A stretch of DNA of 64,000 nt from Enoplolaimus lenunculus (Eukaryota > Nematoda > Enoplea > Enoplida > Thoracostomopsidae): contig JASANG010000558.1 of the NCBI GenBank assembly GCA_030248215.1, positions 1 through 64,000 on the forward strand, given 5' to 3'. The notes below the pieces were generated by a model. That model was not told where the DNA came from. It saw only the letters and a list, made by a program, of their open reading frames with translations, and searched no databases. Shown here one piece after another: positions 10,210 through 22,229 of the stretch. The first letter of the stretch is position 1. Every line of letters begins with the position of its first letter. Position numbers and translations under genes: made by a program.

Positions 10210-10409
10210 GATGTTTTTTGAAACAATGACGAGTAAAGTGAGATACAGAAGACAAAATTTCTGGTATAAAGTAAATAATGATTACAATTTAAATCGGAAC
10301 CGCAGTCAGAAAGACTTGAAAAATTTTAACTTCCGAGCCAAAATGTTGACCCATAAGTCTTGTGAAATCAGCACCTTTTTGTGGCCTCACAGGCAGCTTG
10401 GAATAGCTG

Positions 10410-10573
10410 CAGGCCCGTTGTCAGCTCACGTTGCCAAGGGGCTAAAAATTTTACACGAGAGACATTCAGGGGTTTCTAATGAAATACAAGCAAGGTTGAA
10501 AATTTTCAAGGGGGCCAAAATTTTTCCGGTGACAGCTGGACCCCCCCGCCCTTCCCCCTTGGCTATGGTCCTG
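10410..10573 (+). mobile_element. Family B hAT-like element
   Basis: CAGGCCCGTTGTCAGCTCAC at the left and GGCTATGGTCCTG at the right, with imperfect 8-bp flanks AATAGCTG and GATAGCTA. The interior has the family signature GACATTCAGGGGTTTCTAAT. Confidence 0.75.
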
Positions 10574-10743
10574 GATAGCTATCGTTATACGGGCGATATT
10601 TGAATGTATGTTGAAACGAGAAAATAAGCTTCATTTGCGTTCACTTCACTAACAATTTGGTGCTATTTTGTTTCGATTCCAGATCAAATTATCGAACCAA
10701 AAAATATGTTTCGTTGAAAACTTTTCTCTCACAAAATGTGATA

Positions 10744-10915
10744 CATGGCCACGTAGCCAGCTCACTTTGCTGGGGGGGGCTGAAAACTTTTCAGGAGGGG
10801 CATTCAAGGGTTTTCAATGAGTTACAAGCAAGTTTGAAAACTTTCTACGGGGGCCAAAATTATTCCCCGGGGTGGCTAAGCCCCCTGCCCCCCCCCCGCT
10901 TCTGGCTACGGTCAT
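10744..10915 (+). mobile_element. Family B hAT-like element, diverged
   Basis: GGCCACGTAGCCAGCTCACT, then CATTCAAGGGTTTTCAATGA, and the right end TGGCTACGGTCATG identify the family. A poly-C tract precedes the right end. No clear target duplication. Confidence 0.75.
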
Positions 10916-11268
10916 GCTTGTAGCGGCAACAGCGTTTCAAGTGGGAACGAGCCTCAGTTAATGGTTCTTTAAGCTGTATTAATACGTTGTAGTGAAGCCT
11001 GCTTACATAAATGTCGTTTTTGTCTCGAGAAATTTTATAAGGACGTTACCCCCATCCTGTATCCACTTTATACGACCCTGTACTGGGTGGTACGCGAGCA
11101 AAATTTGTCGGTCAGAGTTAAGCCTAAACCCAAAACAAGCAATCATATGAGAAATATCGTAGATTCTCTTCCGTCCAACGAAACTGCGATGTTTCGTAAG
11201 TTTGTAATTCTTGTAAAAAATTACGCATTTTTGCAGTTTCCACTCGTCGTAAAAACGTCCTTCACCAC

Positions 11269-11335
11269 GGCCAATGTAAAGCTGAGGGCCGTAACAGTAG
11301 TATAAGCATATTCCAAAGTCTAAGCGAAACTTATC
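11269..11335 (+). mobile_element. Family A end, truncated
   Basis: GGCCAATGTAAAGCTGAGGG, then CGTAACAGTAGTATAAGCAT and CTAAGC words mark one terminus. The other end is not found in the following 300 bp. Confidence 0.6.
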
Positions 11336-12480
11336 CGCTGTGAGGAAGGAGCTACAAATACGCCAAAAACTCTTGTAAAATGGGACGAGGGGATGGGTTT
11401 ATAACATACACTGCATTTTTACAGGTCCAGATACAACTTTCATGAAACAATAGAACCGCAGGGGTCATATGACCGTCACTTCCGCTTCAACCACTAAAAT
11501 GTTTACCTGATACATAAGTAAATAACCAAATAAAGCATAAATTGCAACATTTCAAGGAAGTAAAATATTCAAACAGATATTTGACATAAAATTCAATTAA
11601 ACTCTTGTGGAATGTTTGCTGTTGTCGTTTAAATGACATATACGTGAACGGTATTTTCTACAACATCCGCCGGTATCTTGTGCATGGTTTCAACCGGTTA
11701 GGGTGGGCCCCCTTCAGGGGTGGGCGCTTAGGAGGTTTGGGGGGTGGCTGCTCCGGCCCTGGATATATATGTATATATAGATATATATGTTTTGCCTTTA
11801 ATATATGCCTTTGTTCCTATGGCGTGCGGTTTTCTAGTAATATGTATGGGTGAGACCAGTGGCGAATCCAGAAATTTTTCACGGGATCTCACCTAAGGAC
11901 AGGTAGTGTAACAACGGTAAACGAGCGATCCAAAGGATAACCCAAACGCAATTTTGCAAGTAAATCTTAATGCTAAACTGCAGTGTTGGTTCCTGTGGGA
12001 AGCCATGGTCTGGATGACCCGTTTGAATCAGCCAGTGCGTGAGAGAATATTAATCTTTTGCTGATGTTTGTGATCAAAGCTTTCAAAGAATGAACGCACA
12101 AAATTTGGATTGTGTCTTTGAGAAACATACACTCACAAGATTATAACGTTAATAATTCATGAGACAACTTGAGTTTGTTCTGTTGTTGCGTGGTTTAGAA
12201 TGTTACTATGCTAAGTCGCAAGGGGGGACTACAAACTTTAGTCCCCACCCCCCTTAATACTTTTCCAAGTACTTTTTCAGTTAATATCCCTAGTAGGTTT
12301 ACGGATGTATATTGCCTACAATTGATATTTTTAAACAGTTGAACCGCTCCGAATGATTCCTGTCAGAGTTATGGCGAAAGAATGTAGAACACGAAAAGAG
12401 CATAAGGAACTCTAAACACAAAGGACTTCGTTTGACGTCACTGAGAACGAATCGAAACAATTGCGGGCGAAAACAATTAA
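11336..12480. other. Intergenic; solo hAT-type end at about 11857
   Basis: No gene seen. CAGTGGCGAATCCAGAAAT at 11857 is a typical hAT terminus (CAGTGGCGGATCCAGA class), but its partner was not found. A short TA-rich tract lies at 11760-11795. Confidence 0.4.
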
Positions 12481-12810
12481 AATTCAAAATTCATAGAGTT
12501 TTGAAATTTTTAATTTTATTCAATTCCACATTGATGTATTTTTGACATTTTTGAATTTATTGAATACCAAATTCAAGTATTTTTGAAGTTTTTAAATTTA
12601 TTTTATTCAAAATTCAAATATTTAATTTTACTGAATTCAAAATTTAAATGTGTTTTAAAATTTACTGAATGTCAAATTCAAACATATTTGACATTAAATT
12701 TAAAAAATTCTAAATTCAAATATTTTTGAACTTTTTTAAATTAACCGACATCCAAAGTGAAATATTTTCGAATTTTTTAAATTAACTGACAGATTCAAAA
12801 ATTTCGACCA
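12481..12810. repeat. Degenerate AT-rich tandem repeats
   Basis: Variants of the phrase TTCAAATATTTTTGAATTTT with TTAAATTAACTGA linkers recur about every 55-65 bp. The copies are strongly diverged, so this is an old AT-rich minisatellite. Confidence 0.5.
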
Positions 12811-13086
12811 GATATGAAAATGAAAAACTCTCGCGAGCGAAGTTAACTAGAAGCCAATCACAGTTATTTAGTCCGCATTCTTAATGCAAAATTTTGGTTT
12901 TGATGCGTGTCTGAGGTTGTTATGGATTAAATCATCTTTTTGACCCGTCAGTATTGTTTTCAAGGTTAAACCCATTTTAATATTGGAACAATTACCTATT
13001 CCACCTGAAACTTTTACGCTGGTACCCAGCTCGCACGCCCTGGCGGATCCATGAGGGCCACATCTCGGCCAAGGCTTCCAAACAGC

Positions 13087-13274
13087 GGCCCATGTAAAGA
13101 TCAGGGGCGGAACGTTTTTGTGTGGGACTAGAATAGAGTAAGCTTATGCTTTAGACTATTTTTTGCTTGGCTGAGACTTACGCATAGGCTTAAGGATATG
13201 CTCATTCTTACGCTTAGGCTTAGTCTTAGGAATATGCTTATATTACTGTTCCGCCCCTGTTCTTTACATTGGCC
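13087..13274. mobile_element. Family A (subtype a) element, short form
   Basis: An exact 8-bp duplication CAAACAGC (13079-13086, 13275-13282) brackets GGCCCATGTAAAGATCAGGG and the inverse CCTGTTCTTTACATTGGCC. Only a handful of TTAGGC-type hexamers lie inside. This 188-bp copy shows that the large arrays of other copies are expansions. Confidence 0.93.
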
Positions 13275-13282
13275 CAAACAGC

Positions 13283-14003
13283 GATGAAAACCAAGATTTT
13301 GTATTAAGATTTAGCGCTAAAATAGCGTTCGGATTATTGCTCGCCTGGCTGGCGAGTTTCACTTACATTATTATATCTCTCAGTCAGATTTTGCGAAAGT
13401 TCTGTATGCACCGTTGCTCTCATTTAAGTTTGAAATTTAAACCAATACAAAAGATACACGCCAACAAATCACACATATGGGGTTAAAATTTCACAACAGG
13501 ACTAAAATAATACTATCATTACAACAGGTTAAAATTGTGAAGCTAAGCCTGACCGAGGCATTGTGGCTCCGAGTTGGTTTTGTAAACACAAACCCTACGA
13601 ATAGAACACGTGAAAAAGATTATTAACCAGGTCAAATCATGTGAACGCTGATAAGCTTTAGCTGTATTCTAGCAAAACGAGCGTCTACTCTATACGATAT
13701 TGAGTATAGGACTTTCTCATGACGAGGAAAAAATAGGAGAAAATACTAAACCGGCACTACAGGGTTGTCATTGATCACGCGACAAAAATAGTCGGGTTTT
13801 TATGAAAAATTACTGGTAATTATTTCTAACGACAAAGGCTCGTGACACCAGAGTAAGCAATGCTTTTGCGGGCGTATGCCACGATTTTCATTTCAGAAGG
13901 GTATAATTTCGACTCAAATAGAAGCATTGTTGTGTAACCGAACGGTGTAGCGAGCGAGAAAATTTTTTCAACCTCTAATACCTTAGCGTAGGTTTATTTG
14001 TTT
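13283..14003. other. Intergenic, nothing recognised
   Basis: No open frame, array or paired termini supported. Confidence 0.4.
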
Positions 14004-14613
14004 GGGTGGTGCAATAGGATTGATGACGGTCAGCAACGTCCGGCACCGTCTGTCGACGTCCGGCACCGTCTGTCAACGTCCGGCACCGTCTGTCAACGTC
14101 CGCCACCGTCTGTCAACGTCCGCCACCGTCTGTCAACGTCCGCCACCGTCTGTCAACGTCCGGCACCGTCTGTCAACGTCCGGCACCGTCTGTCGACGTC
14201 CGGCACCGTCTGTCAACGTCCGGCACCGTCTGTCAACGTCCGGCACCGTCTGTCAACGTCCGCCACCGTCTGTCGACGTCCGGCACCGTCTGTCAACGTC
14301 CGGCACCGTCTGTCAACGTCCGCCACCGTCTGTCAACGTCCGCCACCGTCTGTCAACGTCCGGCACCGTCTGTCAACGTCCGGCACCGTCTGTCAACGTC
14401 CGGCACCGTCTGTCAACGTCCGGCACCGTCTGTCAACGTCCGGCACCGTCTGTCAACGTCCGGCACCGTCTGTCAACGTCCGGCACCGTCTGTCAACGTC
14501 CGGCACCGTCTGTCAACGTCCGTCAATGTGCGCTATCGTACGCGAATTACTCACAATTCCATGCGGTGACGGACGGTTCCGGACAGTGACGCACGACAAG
14601 GATAGCGCCACCC
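14004..14613. mobile_element. Family G element with expanded 20-bp minisatellite
   Basis: GGGTGGTGCAATAGG and the inverse GGATAGCGCCACCC lie between TTT trinucleotides (14001-14003, 14614-14616). From about 14030 to 14525 runs an almost perfect 20-bp array (CACCGTCTGTCAACGTCCGG with GGC/GCC and AACG/GACG variants), about 25 units, all in one orientation. It is asymmetric, unlike the palindromic copy at 9384. Confidence 0.85.
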
Positions 14614-14616
14614 TTT

Positions 14617-16259
14617 AACCCGTCAAACTGACCATTTATGAAAATATGTTCAATTTCGTTGAGTGTATACCGTTTCCCATTTCTGTATGCGTCCAGCTAG
14701 AAATAAGAAGTAGTGAAAGACTCAGGGCAGCCAGCCAGCATTTGGAATGACGTTCTATTAAAATTTCAAACGCAGAGTCCTTTGGATTGCAAACTGAATC
14801 TAAAACCTTTTTTACAAAATTCCCAACACAGGGTCTGCCCTCTGGTACCCCCCTTTTTCGCGGTTGCTCTGCCTTGGTGTAAGAAAAACTATTATGGTTC
14901 ATTGGAACCAAGATTTGACCAAAAATAGACTGGGCAACAGGTGGTAAAATTTCAATGGTATGTTGTTACTGACCTAAAAACATTAATTATTCTTTAGTTT
15001 TGTACATATTATATATCAGGTGAAACCGGATGCCAAAAACTGACAGAGCCGAAGACGGAGTAGTGTAATCTAGTATCCGGCCGTAGCCGTTGCCGGAGCC
15101 GGATAATGAATTCAAATTTAATACTAGATTGCATTCATATGTCACGACGTTGCTTACAAATTTCCCTTTCGTGTCTTAAGGTACCCAAAGTGTTTCCAAA
15201 ACAAAGTATAACATCTCACACTGATACATTTTTAACACCTTAACAACGACCGTATATATACTATTCTATGTGTTTGTAGCGTTGCGTGCAGTTGCAATAT
15301 TCGTTTAACTCCTGTTCCCTTTGAGGGCATCCAGATTTATGTAGGTCAAAGATGGCTAAGATCAGTGATCGAAGTCTCAGCCTCAGTCTCGGCAAGTCTC
15401 GGTATTTCACAGGTCTTGGTTTCTTGAGTATTGGTGATTTGGAACCGACACTAGAAGTCGAAGAACTCAGCAAATGCCGGTAGACCTGTAAAAAATAGAA
15501 GTTACTATTGTTGAAGCAAGTAATGCCTGATGAATAAAATGTCGATATGAATCTATGAATTTCATAGTAACGCAATAATTCTAAAAGATATTTTGAAAAC
15601 AAACAAAAGCTATGAAAAACACAAAAAACTACAAAAAAAGCATTAAAAATAATTTATTTTGAAAATTTTATTATTTTCTTTGATGCCCAAAAGTTGACCG
15701 AGACCGAGACTTTTCATGGCCGGTCTCCGCAAATCAGCTGGCTCGGATTAAAGCTATTATTTTTGTTTAGGCTTAGACTTATAGTTATAGACCCATTTTT
15801 ACGCTGAAGTTTATCACATGCAAACATTTACATTACATGTATGACAGAAGAAATATATAAAAGTAAGTCAATCCATTCGATGGTACTTGGCATAAATATT
15901 TTGAAGTTTTTTAAAAATAATATTTTGCAAGTTCAATATCAAAGCCACCGCCGGACGTGAAAGACTGGGATATACAGGGATTCTGCGCATTCACAAATTT
16001 TTTAACTCATGTATAAAATAGACACTTTTACCCAGCTTTAGTCGAGTAAATCAAATGATAAAAGGGACACAAGAATTAGTGACGAATCTATGACGTGAAT
16101 AAACGTCAAAAAACTTGTATCAGTCATGATACTCAATGTCGGCTGAAGACGTTTAACAAATACATATCATAGCCATTTAAGCTCACAACGCCAGAAATAG
16201 ACAAAGCGTACCCCAGCTGGTGCCACAGTATATCGTATAGCCTTTAATAGAGTTAACGT
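14617..16259. other. Intergenic with remnants of inverted-repeat DNA
   Basis: No gene seen. CCGGAGCCGGA-like words at 15020-15110 recur near 50890 and 53150. GTCTCGGTATTTC and similar words at about 15370-15410 reappear inverted at about 15690-15750 (CCGAGACCGAGAC), which suggests an old foldback element of about 400 bp. Neither has clean ends. Confidence 0.4.
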
Positions 16260-16416
16260 CAGGGCGGGTCCATAGCCAAGAGAGGCATGGGGCTCAGCCC
16301 CAGTTTGAACAATTCCCTCAGAAAGTTTTCAACCATGCTTGTAAGTCAATGTAAACTCTTGAATGCTCCTCCTGAATAATTTCTAGCCACCCTAGAAAGG
16401 TGACCTGACTGCCGGC
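16260..16416 (-). mobile_element. Family B hAT-like element
   Basis: Minus orientation. Left end CAGGGCGGGTCCATAGCCAA; interior TGCTTGTAAGTCAATGTAAA and ACTCTTGAATGCTCCTCCTG; right end GTGACCTGACTGCCGGCC. Decayed flanks. Confidence 0.75.
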
Positions 16417-16895
16417 CGGCGTCACGGTTATTCGCATTGAATTCGGAGCCGAAACGCAATTACTTAAATTGGCTTTTTAGCAAACGGCAAACGAAAGATC
16501 GATCAAGTGATGTGAAGCTAAAAACGTTGAAATGGGGTTGGTGTTGTTGCAGAACTTGAATTATAACCAAGCGAGGGGGGACACCGGCCGCTTGCGGACG
16601 TTTTTAGATACCTTTGGTATGAACGTGGGATCAAGGGGTGTCCCATGGAAGCTATTTGACAGCCGTAGGATGGTAAAAGAGTGTCCCTACCCCCAAACTG
16701 CATACCTTCAATGATGAGCAAATTGAGTTGATAGGTTCAAATCAATTAGCATTAGAATGGCATTAGCCTTGGTGAAAAATCTTTTGCCTGCGCTGATAGT
16801 CGGACGAGCGTCTACCGTAGTCCTAATATCGAAACTGGATTCACGGGGCAACTGTGGTTCCATCTATCCAGAGCGAAGATTCTTACAAAATCAAT

Positions 16896-17179
16896 AGAGT
16901 GGATGATCACTCTTAGACAAGAGTATGCAACTGCTGGGGTTCTGCATGGTACAAAATGTGCCAGCGCGCGTTGTCTTTTTGTCCGATCCTCCTGGTTAGG
17001 GTGATAGTCACCACTTGAACCACACGGTTATCACAGTCTTGAAGAATATAATCAAAACAACTCGAGATTAAATTGGAAATATTAGTCGAGGGGCAGGCTA
17101 AAAACGCAACGCGCCGCTGAATACACTCATTTGTATTCAAAATGTACTCAGTTGCACACTCTTGTCGGTATCCACTCTT
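16896..17179. mobile_element. Family H element
   Basis: AGAGTGGATGATCACTCTTA and the inverse TATCCACTCTT form the ends. Inside both ends sit ACAAGAGTATGCAACT / AGTTGCACACTCTTGT, a second inverted layer. The right flank GCTTATACC is shared with the left flank of the next H element, so two H copies abut here. Confidence 0.75.
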
Positions 17180-17188
17180 GCTTATACC

Positions 17189-17494
17189 AAGAGTTGATAA
17201 TGACGCTTTACAAGAGTGCGTAACTGGGCACATTCTGAGTAGAAAAGAATGTACCCAGCACGCGTTGCGTTTTTACCCAACCCCCTTTGTTTAGAGGGGA
17301 GGTACAACCTGTGCGAACCATGCCACTTTATGTATCCGGGAACAAATTGCTCTCCTTATAGTTTAATTTAGGTGTATTGATGTGATAACGACCCCCCTCT
17401 AAACAAGGGGGTCGGATAAAACGCAACGCCCGGTGGTACATTTTGTACCATACGGGACCCCAAGAGTTGCACATTTTAGCTATTATCCACTCTT
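17189..17494. mobile_element. Family H element, adjacent copy
   Basis: AAGAGTTGATAATGACG to ATTATCCACTCTT. Flanks GCTTATACC and GTTTATACT match at 7 of 9 positions. The interior holds the pair CACGCGTTGCGTTTTTACCC / GGATAAAACGCAACGCCCGG and CCCCCTTTG/CAAGGGGG. Confidence 0.8.
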
Positions 17495-17841
17495 GTTTAT
17501 ACTAACATTTGATATTAAAAAACGTTTCTGTCTACTGAATCGTTTTTGGAGTCAAATACTTCACTGGACATTTGTAAATGTGACTAATGGGTTTTGCAGA
17601 TTTCCCAAAAATAACCTGGCAAAAATGAAGGCTCCCTCACATTTAAAGGTTATGGTTTATGCTTCAGCGAAGGTTTAGGTTTAGGCATAAATAATCCTCT
17701 TCCTTAACCTTTGCTAAGACTAAACCTAACCTTAGATGTAAGGGAAAGTGTACATGAGTCCACCAAATATTAATAAAAAGGGCGCTGTCTTCTTGCTCGC
17801 TTCGCTCGAGAGATTTTTACTTCATCGCATATGTTTTCGCT
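17495..17841. other. Short intergenic stretch with decayed TTAGGT run
   Basis: About 17660-17735 contains GGTTTAGGTTTAGGC and the inverse CTAAACCTAACCTTAG, a short foldback of TTAGGC-like words. Otherwise empty. Confidence 0.4.
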
Positions 17842-18123
17842 TAAATCCCTATTCACACGTGCTAATTTTTGCTGCGTGAACTTGCAGCTGAAACTTGTAC
17901 TTGCAAGTTTTATCCAAAATGTCGGTCGAATAACCTTGCAGGCGCAAATAATCCGTTAAAAATCATAGCTAGAAATTTAGTTCACATGAGTGAATAACCA
18001 TGCAAGTTCAACGAATTTATTACAGCCGCTTTTCGCGTAGGCTGAAGAAAAATGCAAGTTCTGCGTGCAATTTGCAGCTGCAAGTTCTCGCAGCAAAAAC
18101 TTGCAGTTGCGAATAGGGATTTA
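17842..18123. mobile_element. Family D MITE
   Basis: TAAATCCCTATTCACACGTG and the inverse TTGCGAATAGGGATTTA. The interior aligns with the 1548 and 8328 copies in the opposite orientation (the GCATTTTTC strand is reversed). Confidence 0.8.
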
Positions 18124-19280
18124 GAGTTTAATACTAAAATTGGCGTTTGGAGTCTCGTTCGTTTTACTAACGTGGTTTCATTCACTATTCAATTTTGTGT
18201 ACCGAGTAGGAAGTTTCTGGATCCGCTCGCCACACATTGACCAATCACGTATTTACGAGGACGTACGTAATAAGCAGTAATAAGTATGCCAGCATTAACG
18301 TACTCACAGGTACAATTTCTCCACAAACGCGACCGTTTCTAGCTTTTAGCGTCAAGATCCTAAAAAGTCGAACGGTAAAACAACTTCAAATCCAGCAATT
18401 CCGAGTTCAACTCTGATCTTCAAAATAAATTGCAGGTAAAATTGCATAAATTCAAGGTAAGCAATTGGGATTTAGATATCAGAAACTCAAGTAAGAGCAA
18501 ACTGTGTGCGTTCATATCTTGGGAAAAAATGCAAAACCGTGCTACAACTATTACATGTTAACATAGCTAATATGCATCAAAATATTCGATAAACGATTCA
18601 GTCCAGCAAACGAGAATAACTAATATTATAGGGGTATTTCTACTGGGGCTGTGGAAATTTGATTAACATACACAACTCGTATAGTTCTCGAGAAAATTTC
18701 ATCCCGGGGGAATGTCCGTAGCACCCTTTCGCCCCTCGTGTAGTTGCGGCCCTGACTAGTAACTTTTAGAGTGACAGTTATATATAGAAATAAAACTGCG
18801 TTAATAGTTGATGCTTAACATAAAGGTCTATTGCTATATCACCAGACACGTAATACACTTAGGCTAAATTGGATGCCAAAACAGGAAACAATAAAAGCTG
18901 TCAGCGTGCTGCGAAACTTTGATGAGGCCAATTTGAACCCGGCCTTGGGCCGTGGCAGTGTCCCCTGTGGACTTTCTCGGCCGGTTCCGGTCGAAATGCT
19001 ATTGACAACATTAAAAGAATTCTACGTTGGGACAATGTTTTCTTGAACCTTCAACAAATCGCCCTGCCAAGGTACTATAACCTATTCTCGTTGCGGCGGA
19101 ACTACGAATGATGTTTAATTAATCTATGCCTATTCTCTTAAGCATGACTCTATAAATTAAGCCTTTGTCATCCGTCACCCCACAACAACTACACAGTTAT
19201 CCTTACAGGTGAGGTTGAAACTTGTCTGGGGGGGGGCAAAATTGTTTCTACCCAGCCTGCATCAGTGAAATTTCATGTTT
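18124..19280. other. Intergenic, nothing recognised
   Basis: No supported gene, array or element termini. A 71-codon frame at 18831-19046 has no family resemblance. Confidence 0.4.
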
Positions 19281-19288
19281 AAATTGCA

Positions 19289-19430
19289 CAGGCCCGTAGC
19301 CAGCTCACCTTGCTAAAGGTGCAAAATAATTTTCAGGAGGGGCATTCAAGGGTTTTCAATGACTTACAAACAAGGTTTAAAATGTTTCAGGGGTGCTGAG
19401 CCCCACTGGTCCCCCTTGGCTACGGGCCCG
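19289..19430 (+). mobile_element. Family B hAT-like element, clean 8-bp duplication
   Basis: AAATTGCA precedes and follows the element (19281-19288, 19431-19438). Ends CAGGCCCGTAGCCAGCTCAC and CTTGGCTACGGGCCCG. This copy sets the family boundaries and the hAT-type 8-bp target duplication. Confidence 0.93.
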
Positions 19431-19522
19431 AAATTGCAGCTGCGCAAAACTTACACATGTAAACATGGTAATAGAGATACTATATAAACATATATAGATC
19501 TACATAAATATATACATATATA

Positions 19523-19724
19523 GGCCCATGTATAAAACAGGGCCGGAACGTTTCCCGACCGGACAGTAATAGAGTAAGCTTAAGCTTTAGGCTAATTTTT
19601 TGCTAAGGCGTAGGCTTAGGCTTCGGCTTAAGTATAGACTCATTCTTACGCTTAGGCTTAGGCTTAGGCTTCGCCTTAGGAATAGGCTTACACTACTGTT
19701 CTGGCCCTGTTCTATACATTGACC
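19523..19724. mobile_element. Family A (subtype b) element
   Basis: Flanked by CATATATA (19515-19522, 19725-19732). Ends CCCATGTATAAAACAGGGCC and the inverse GGCCCTGTTCTATACATTG. Both termini carry the subtype-b changes. Confidence 0.9.
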
Positions 19725-19884
19725 CATATATATTGTGTGGTCACCTATCAAAATAGTGGCCCCATCAATGGCAATCCCTGAAACCAGCTTAGAACCATTC
19801 TAAAAACAGTGTTAACGCCCAATTTAAGCGGACCAGTATTGAAGCCTGCTACGTGTAAAAATACAACAAAATACGCTTTAGGTT

Positions 19885-19949
19885 GGGTGACGCTATACTT
19901 GCCGTGGGGCGCCGTCCATCGCCGTCGTCGTCAAAAGTATAGCTCCCCC
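19885..19949. mobile_element. Family G mini-copy
   Basis: GGGTGACGCTATACTTGCCG to CAAAAGTATAGCTCCCCC, only 65 bp, with a single GGCGCCGTCC core. The smallest family member here. Confidence 0.6.
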
Positions 19950-20252
19950 TTTATACTTTTAAATCGTAATTAAGGCCACCTCGAATTCTATGGAGAAATC
20001 CAAACTTAAAATATTTTAGCTAAACAGCATTCATTGGATCAATCTCTTAGCTCATTTAATATATGCGTCCGTTGTCGTGGGTGGTTAGGCATAAAAATCA
20101 GTGTTATTCGACTGTGGTTAATTAGGTTTAGTCTTGCACTGCAGATACAATTAATGTTATTTGCATTATTTACCGAGTGTCATTTCCTACACTTTGGCCA
20201 GTTTAAATTAGTTGATTTGTAAAAAAATAAACTTAGGTTAAATGGCAGCAAC

Positions 20253-20730
20253 CAGAGCGGGAAGTGGGTAAGGTTTTCGTTACCTCACCTGAGCTTTACA
20301 CACGCAAACAAGCATTTTTACCCGCGGGTATACTCGCGCCAAAAACATCTACCCACGACCCACTTTTATCCGCGCCTGAGAAGTTTAACCAGTATTTTAA
20401 AGATCGCTGCTGATTCGCGCTTTAATGAAGTTTTGCGATATTGCTTCAATGAATTTTACAAATGAAATTTTACTGGAAATAACAAAATTATACAAAACAA
20501 GCTAACTAAAGCACGGACTGCACCTGACCAGAAATATAACAGACAATAGCGTAGGTTTTTCACTTTAAAACTTAAAAGTTTGCCGCAGGTAAAAACTGTC
20601 AATTTTTACCCGCGTCATAAAAATCTTTACGCGCGGGTAAACCCGCGCCTGAAATTTTTTACCCGACCCGTGTTTACCCGCAAGAAAAGCGCGACTACCC
20701 GAGCGTACCCGCGAGTAATGTCCCACTCTG
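20253..20730. mobile_element. Another hAT-like MITE (CAGAGYGGGA ends)
   Basis: CAGAGCGGGAAGTGGGTAAG at the left and the inverse GCGAGTAATGTCCCACTCTG at the right. Flanks GCAGCAAC (20245-20252) and GCAGTAAC (20731-20738) match at 7 of 8. The interior is full of ACCCGCGGGT-type words. CAGAG ends with 8-bp duplications fit hAT. Single copy in this window. Confidence 0.8.
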
Positions 20731-20926
20731 GCAGTAACCTACGGTTGCTACGTATAAAAAAGTCGATAATTAATGCTTCAAAGTACAGCTTTCAAACGTA
20801 TTATTGAAGTATAAAGATTAATGACATATAAAAATATACACGAAACCTACAAGTTTCCATATCGTAAAATATATGAATAAACGAACCCACAAGCTCTTAC
20901 TAACCGAACAGTAGACGAAGGCATAA

Positions 20927-21092
20927 CAGGAGGCCGTAGCCACGGGCGGGCAGGGTCGACTCAGCCCCATTCTAGAAAAATTTTCACCTCCCCTAAATAT
21001 TTTTCAACCTTGCTTGTAAGTCAACGAAAACTCTTGCACGACCCTCCTGAAACATATTTAGCCTCCTATCACGATGAGCTGGTTACGGGCGA
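20927..21092 (-). mobile_element. Family B hAT-like element
   Basis: Minus orientation: CAGGAGGCCGTAGCCACGG at the left, TGCTTGTAAGTCAACGAAAA and CTCTTGCACGACCCTCCTG inside, GAGCTGGTTACGGGCGAGG at the right. Target duplication not clear. Confidence 0.72.
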
Positions 21093-22010
21093 GGGCAGAG
21101 TAGAAGCGAACTTGAAGCGAAACGCAATTTCTGCACGAAATCTTAAGACAAACTTTTGGGTTTGAGAATCTGACGGGGTTGGTACGTGCCCGCGCCTACT
21201 TGATGCGGCACTAGAAAATAGGCGTCCACGCGGGTTAAATAATAATCCCCAAATTGGCAATTAGAAAAAAATGAAAGATAGAGTACTGTTCTTATATTTT
21301 CAAAACTTTGTGGCGTTGTTAAATTTTCAGGAACCCATTCAGTTTAAATTTACGACAAACCCCCTTTGGTAAACGTCAATTTTTTAGTCGAACATTTAGT
21401 TTCGTTTGAAAAATATATGACATTTTGTTGCAAAAATATAGATAAACCAATGATTATTGCAGATGTATGATGGATTAGCAACCCATTTTATAGTCAATTC
21501 AGCTAAAATGTATTTAGTTGCTCACAGTATACTCTATGCTCGAACGAGTCAAATTCAAAATTTGAGCGCAACATTGGTTGGAAAATACCCGAGCCAGCCC
21601 TCCTTTAAATCTGCTGCTGTCTCTAAATTGAGTCATTACAAAATTGTAACAAACTTTTCAACGCAAGTTTAAATTCAATTTAAGTTAGGCTTTTTTTGAA
21701 AAATTGAATCATTTTTAACTGACGTTAAAATTCCAAAATGTTCTTTTGAAAAATTAAATCACATTTTCAACTCGCGTTCAAATTTTTAAAACATTGTATT
21801 GTTTCTGATGAGCACTTAATTGAATAAATATACCCAACAAACATTGTAAACATCTGTGATTGTCCCGTTTTGCAGCGGTACAGAAATTTTAAATCAATGA
21901 TGAACTCGGCAGGAATGGGAATTTGTTGGGGCCGGCAACAGAAAACTACTGAAATATTGGGTTTTAAGATAAAATTTGCCAGCCGTTAACGATGCGCATT
22001 ATCAAATCTA
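21093..22010. other. Intergenic, nothing recognised
   Basis: AT-rich DNA with no paired termini. A 71-codon frame at 21457-21672 is unremarkable. Confidence 0.4.
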
Positions 22011-22229
22011 CACTGCAAAAAATGGTGAATCAAATTGACTCTCTCCGAAATAGGCTTTTCCTGACTACACAAACTGAGCCAAAATTCGAGTCTGCCAGAG
22101 TCAATTTGGCTCAATGAATCGCTCAGTGAATCGAGTTTGTCTCTGGCGGAGTCGAATTTTGATTCAGCTGTGTAGTCAGGACAAGCCTATTTCGGAGAGA
22201 GTCAATTTGACTTACCATTTTTTGGACTG
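22011..22229. mobile_element. Family E palindromic MITE (Tc1/mariner type)
   Basis: The whole element is one long hairpin: arms CACTGCAAAAAATGGTGAAT to its inverse, with ACTCTCTCCGAAATAGGC / GCCTATTTCGGAGAGAGT inside, and a centre near GAATCGCTCAGTGAATCG. TA on both sides (22009-22010, 22230-22231). Confidence 0.88.

Noticed and set aside
10121-10603. 160-codon frame
   Set aside because: It runs through the end of a family C and a family B element; nothing protein-like beyond them.
14030-14525. CRISPR-like regular repeats
   Set aside because: The repeat is contiguous with no unique spacers, and the sequence is eukaryotic.
13998-14618. Overlapping 195- and 206-codon frames
   Set aside because: A 20-bp minisatellite inside a family G element; a perfect 60-bp superperiod keeps frames open.
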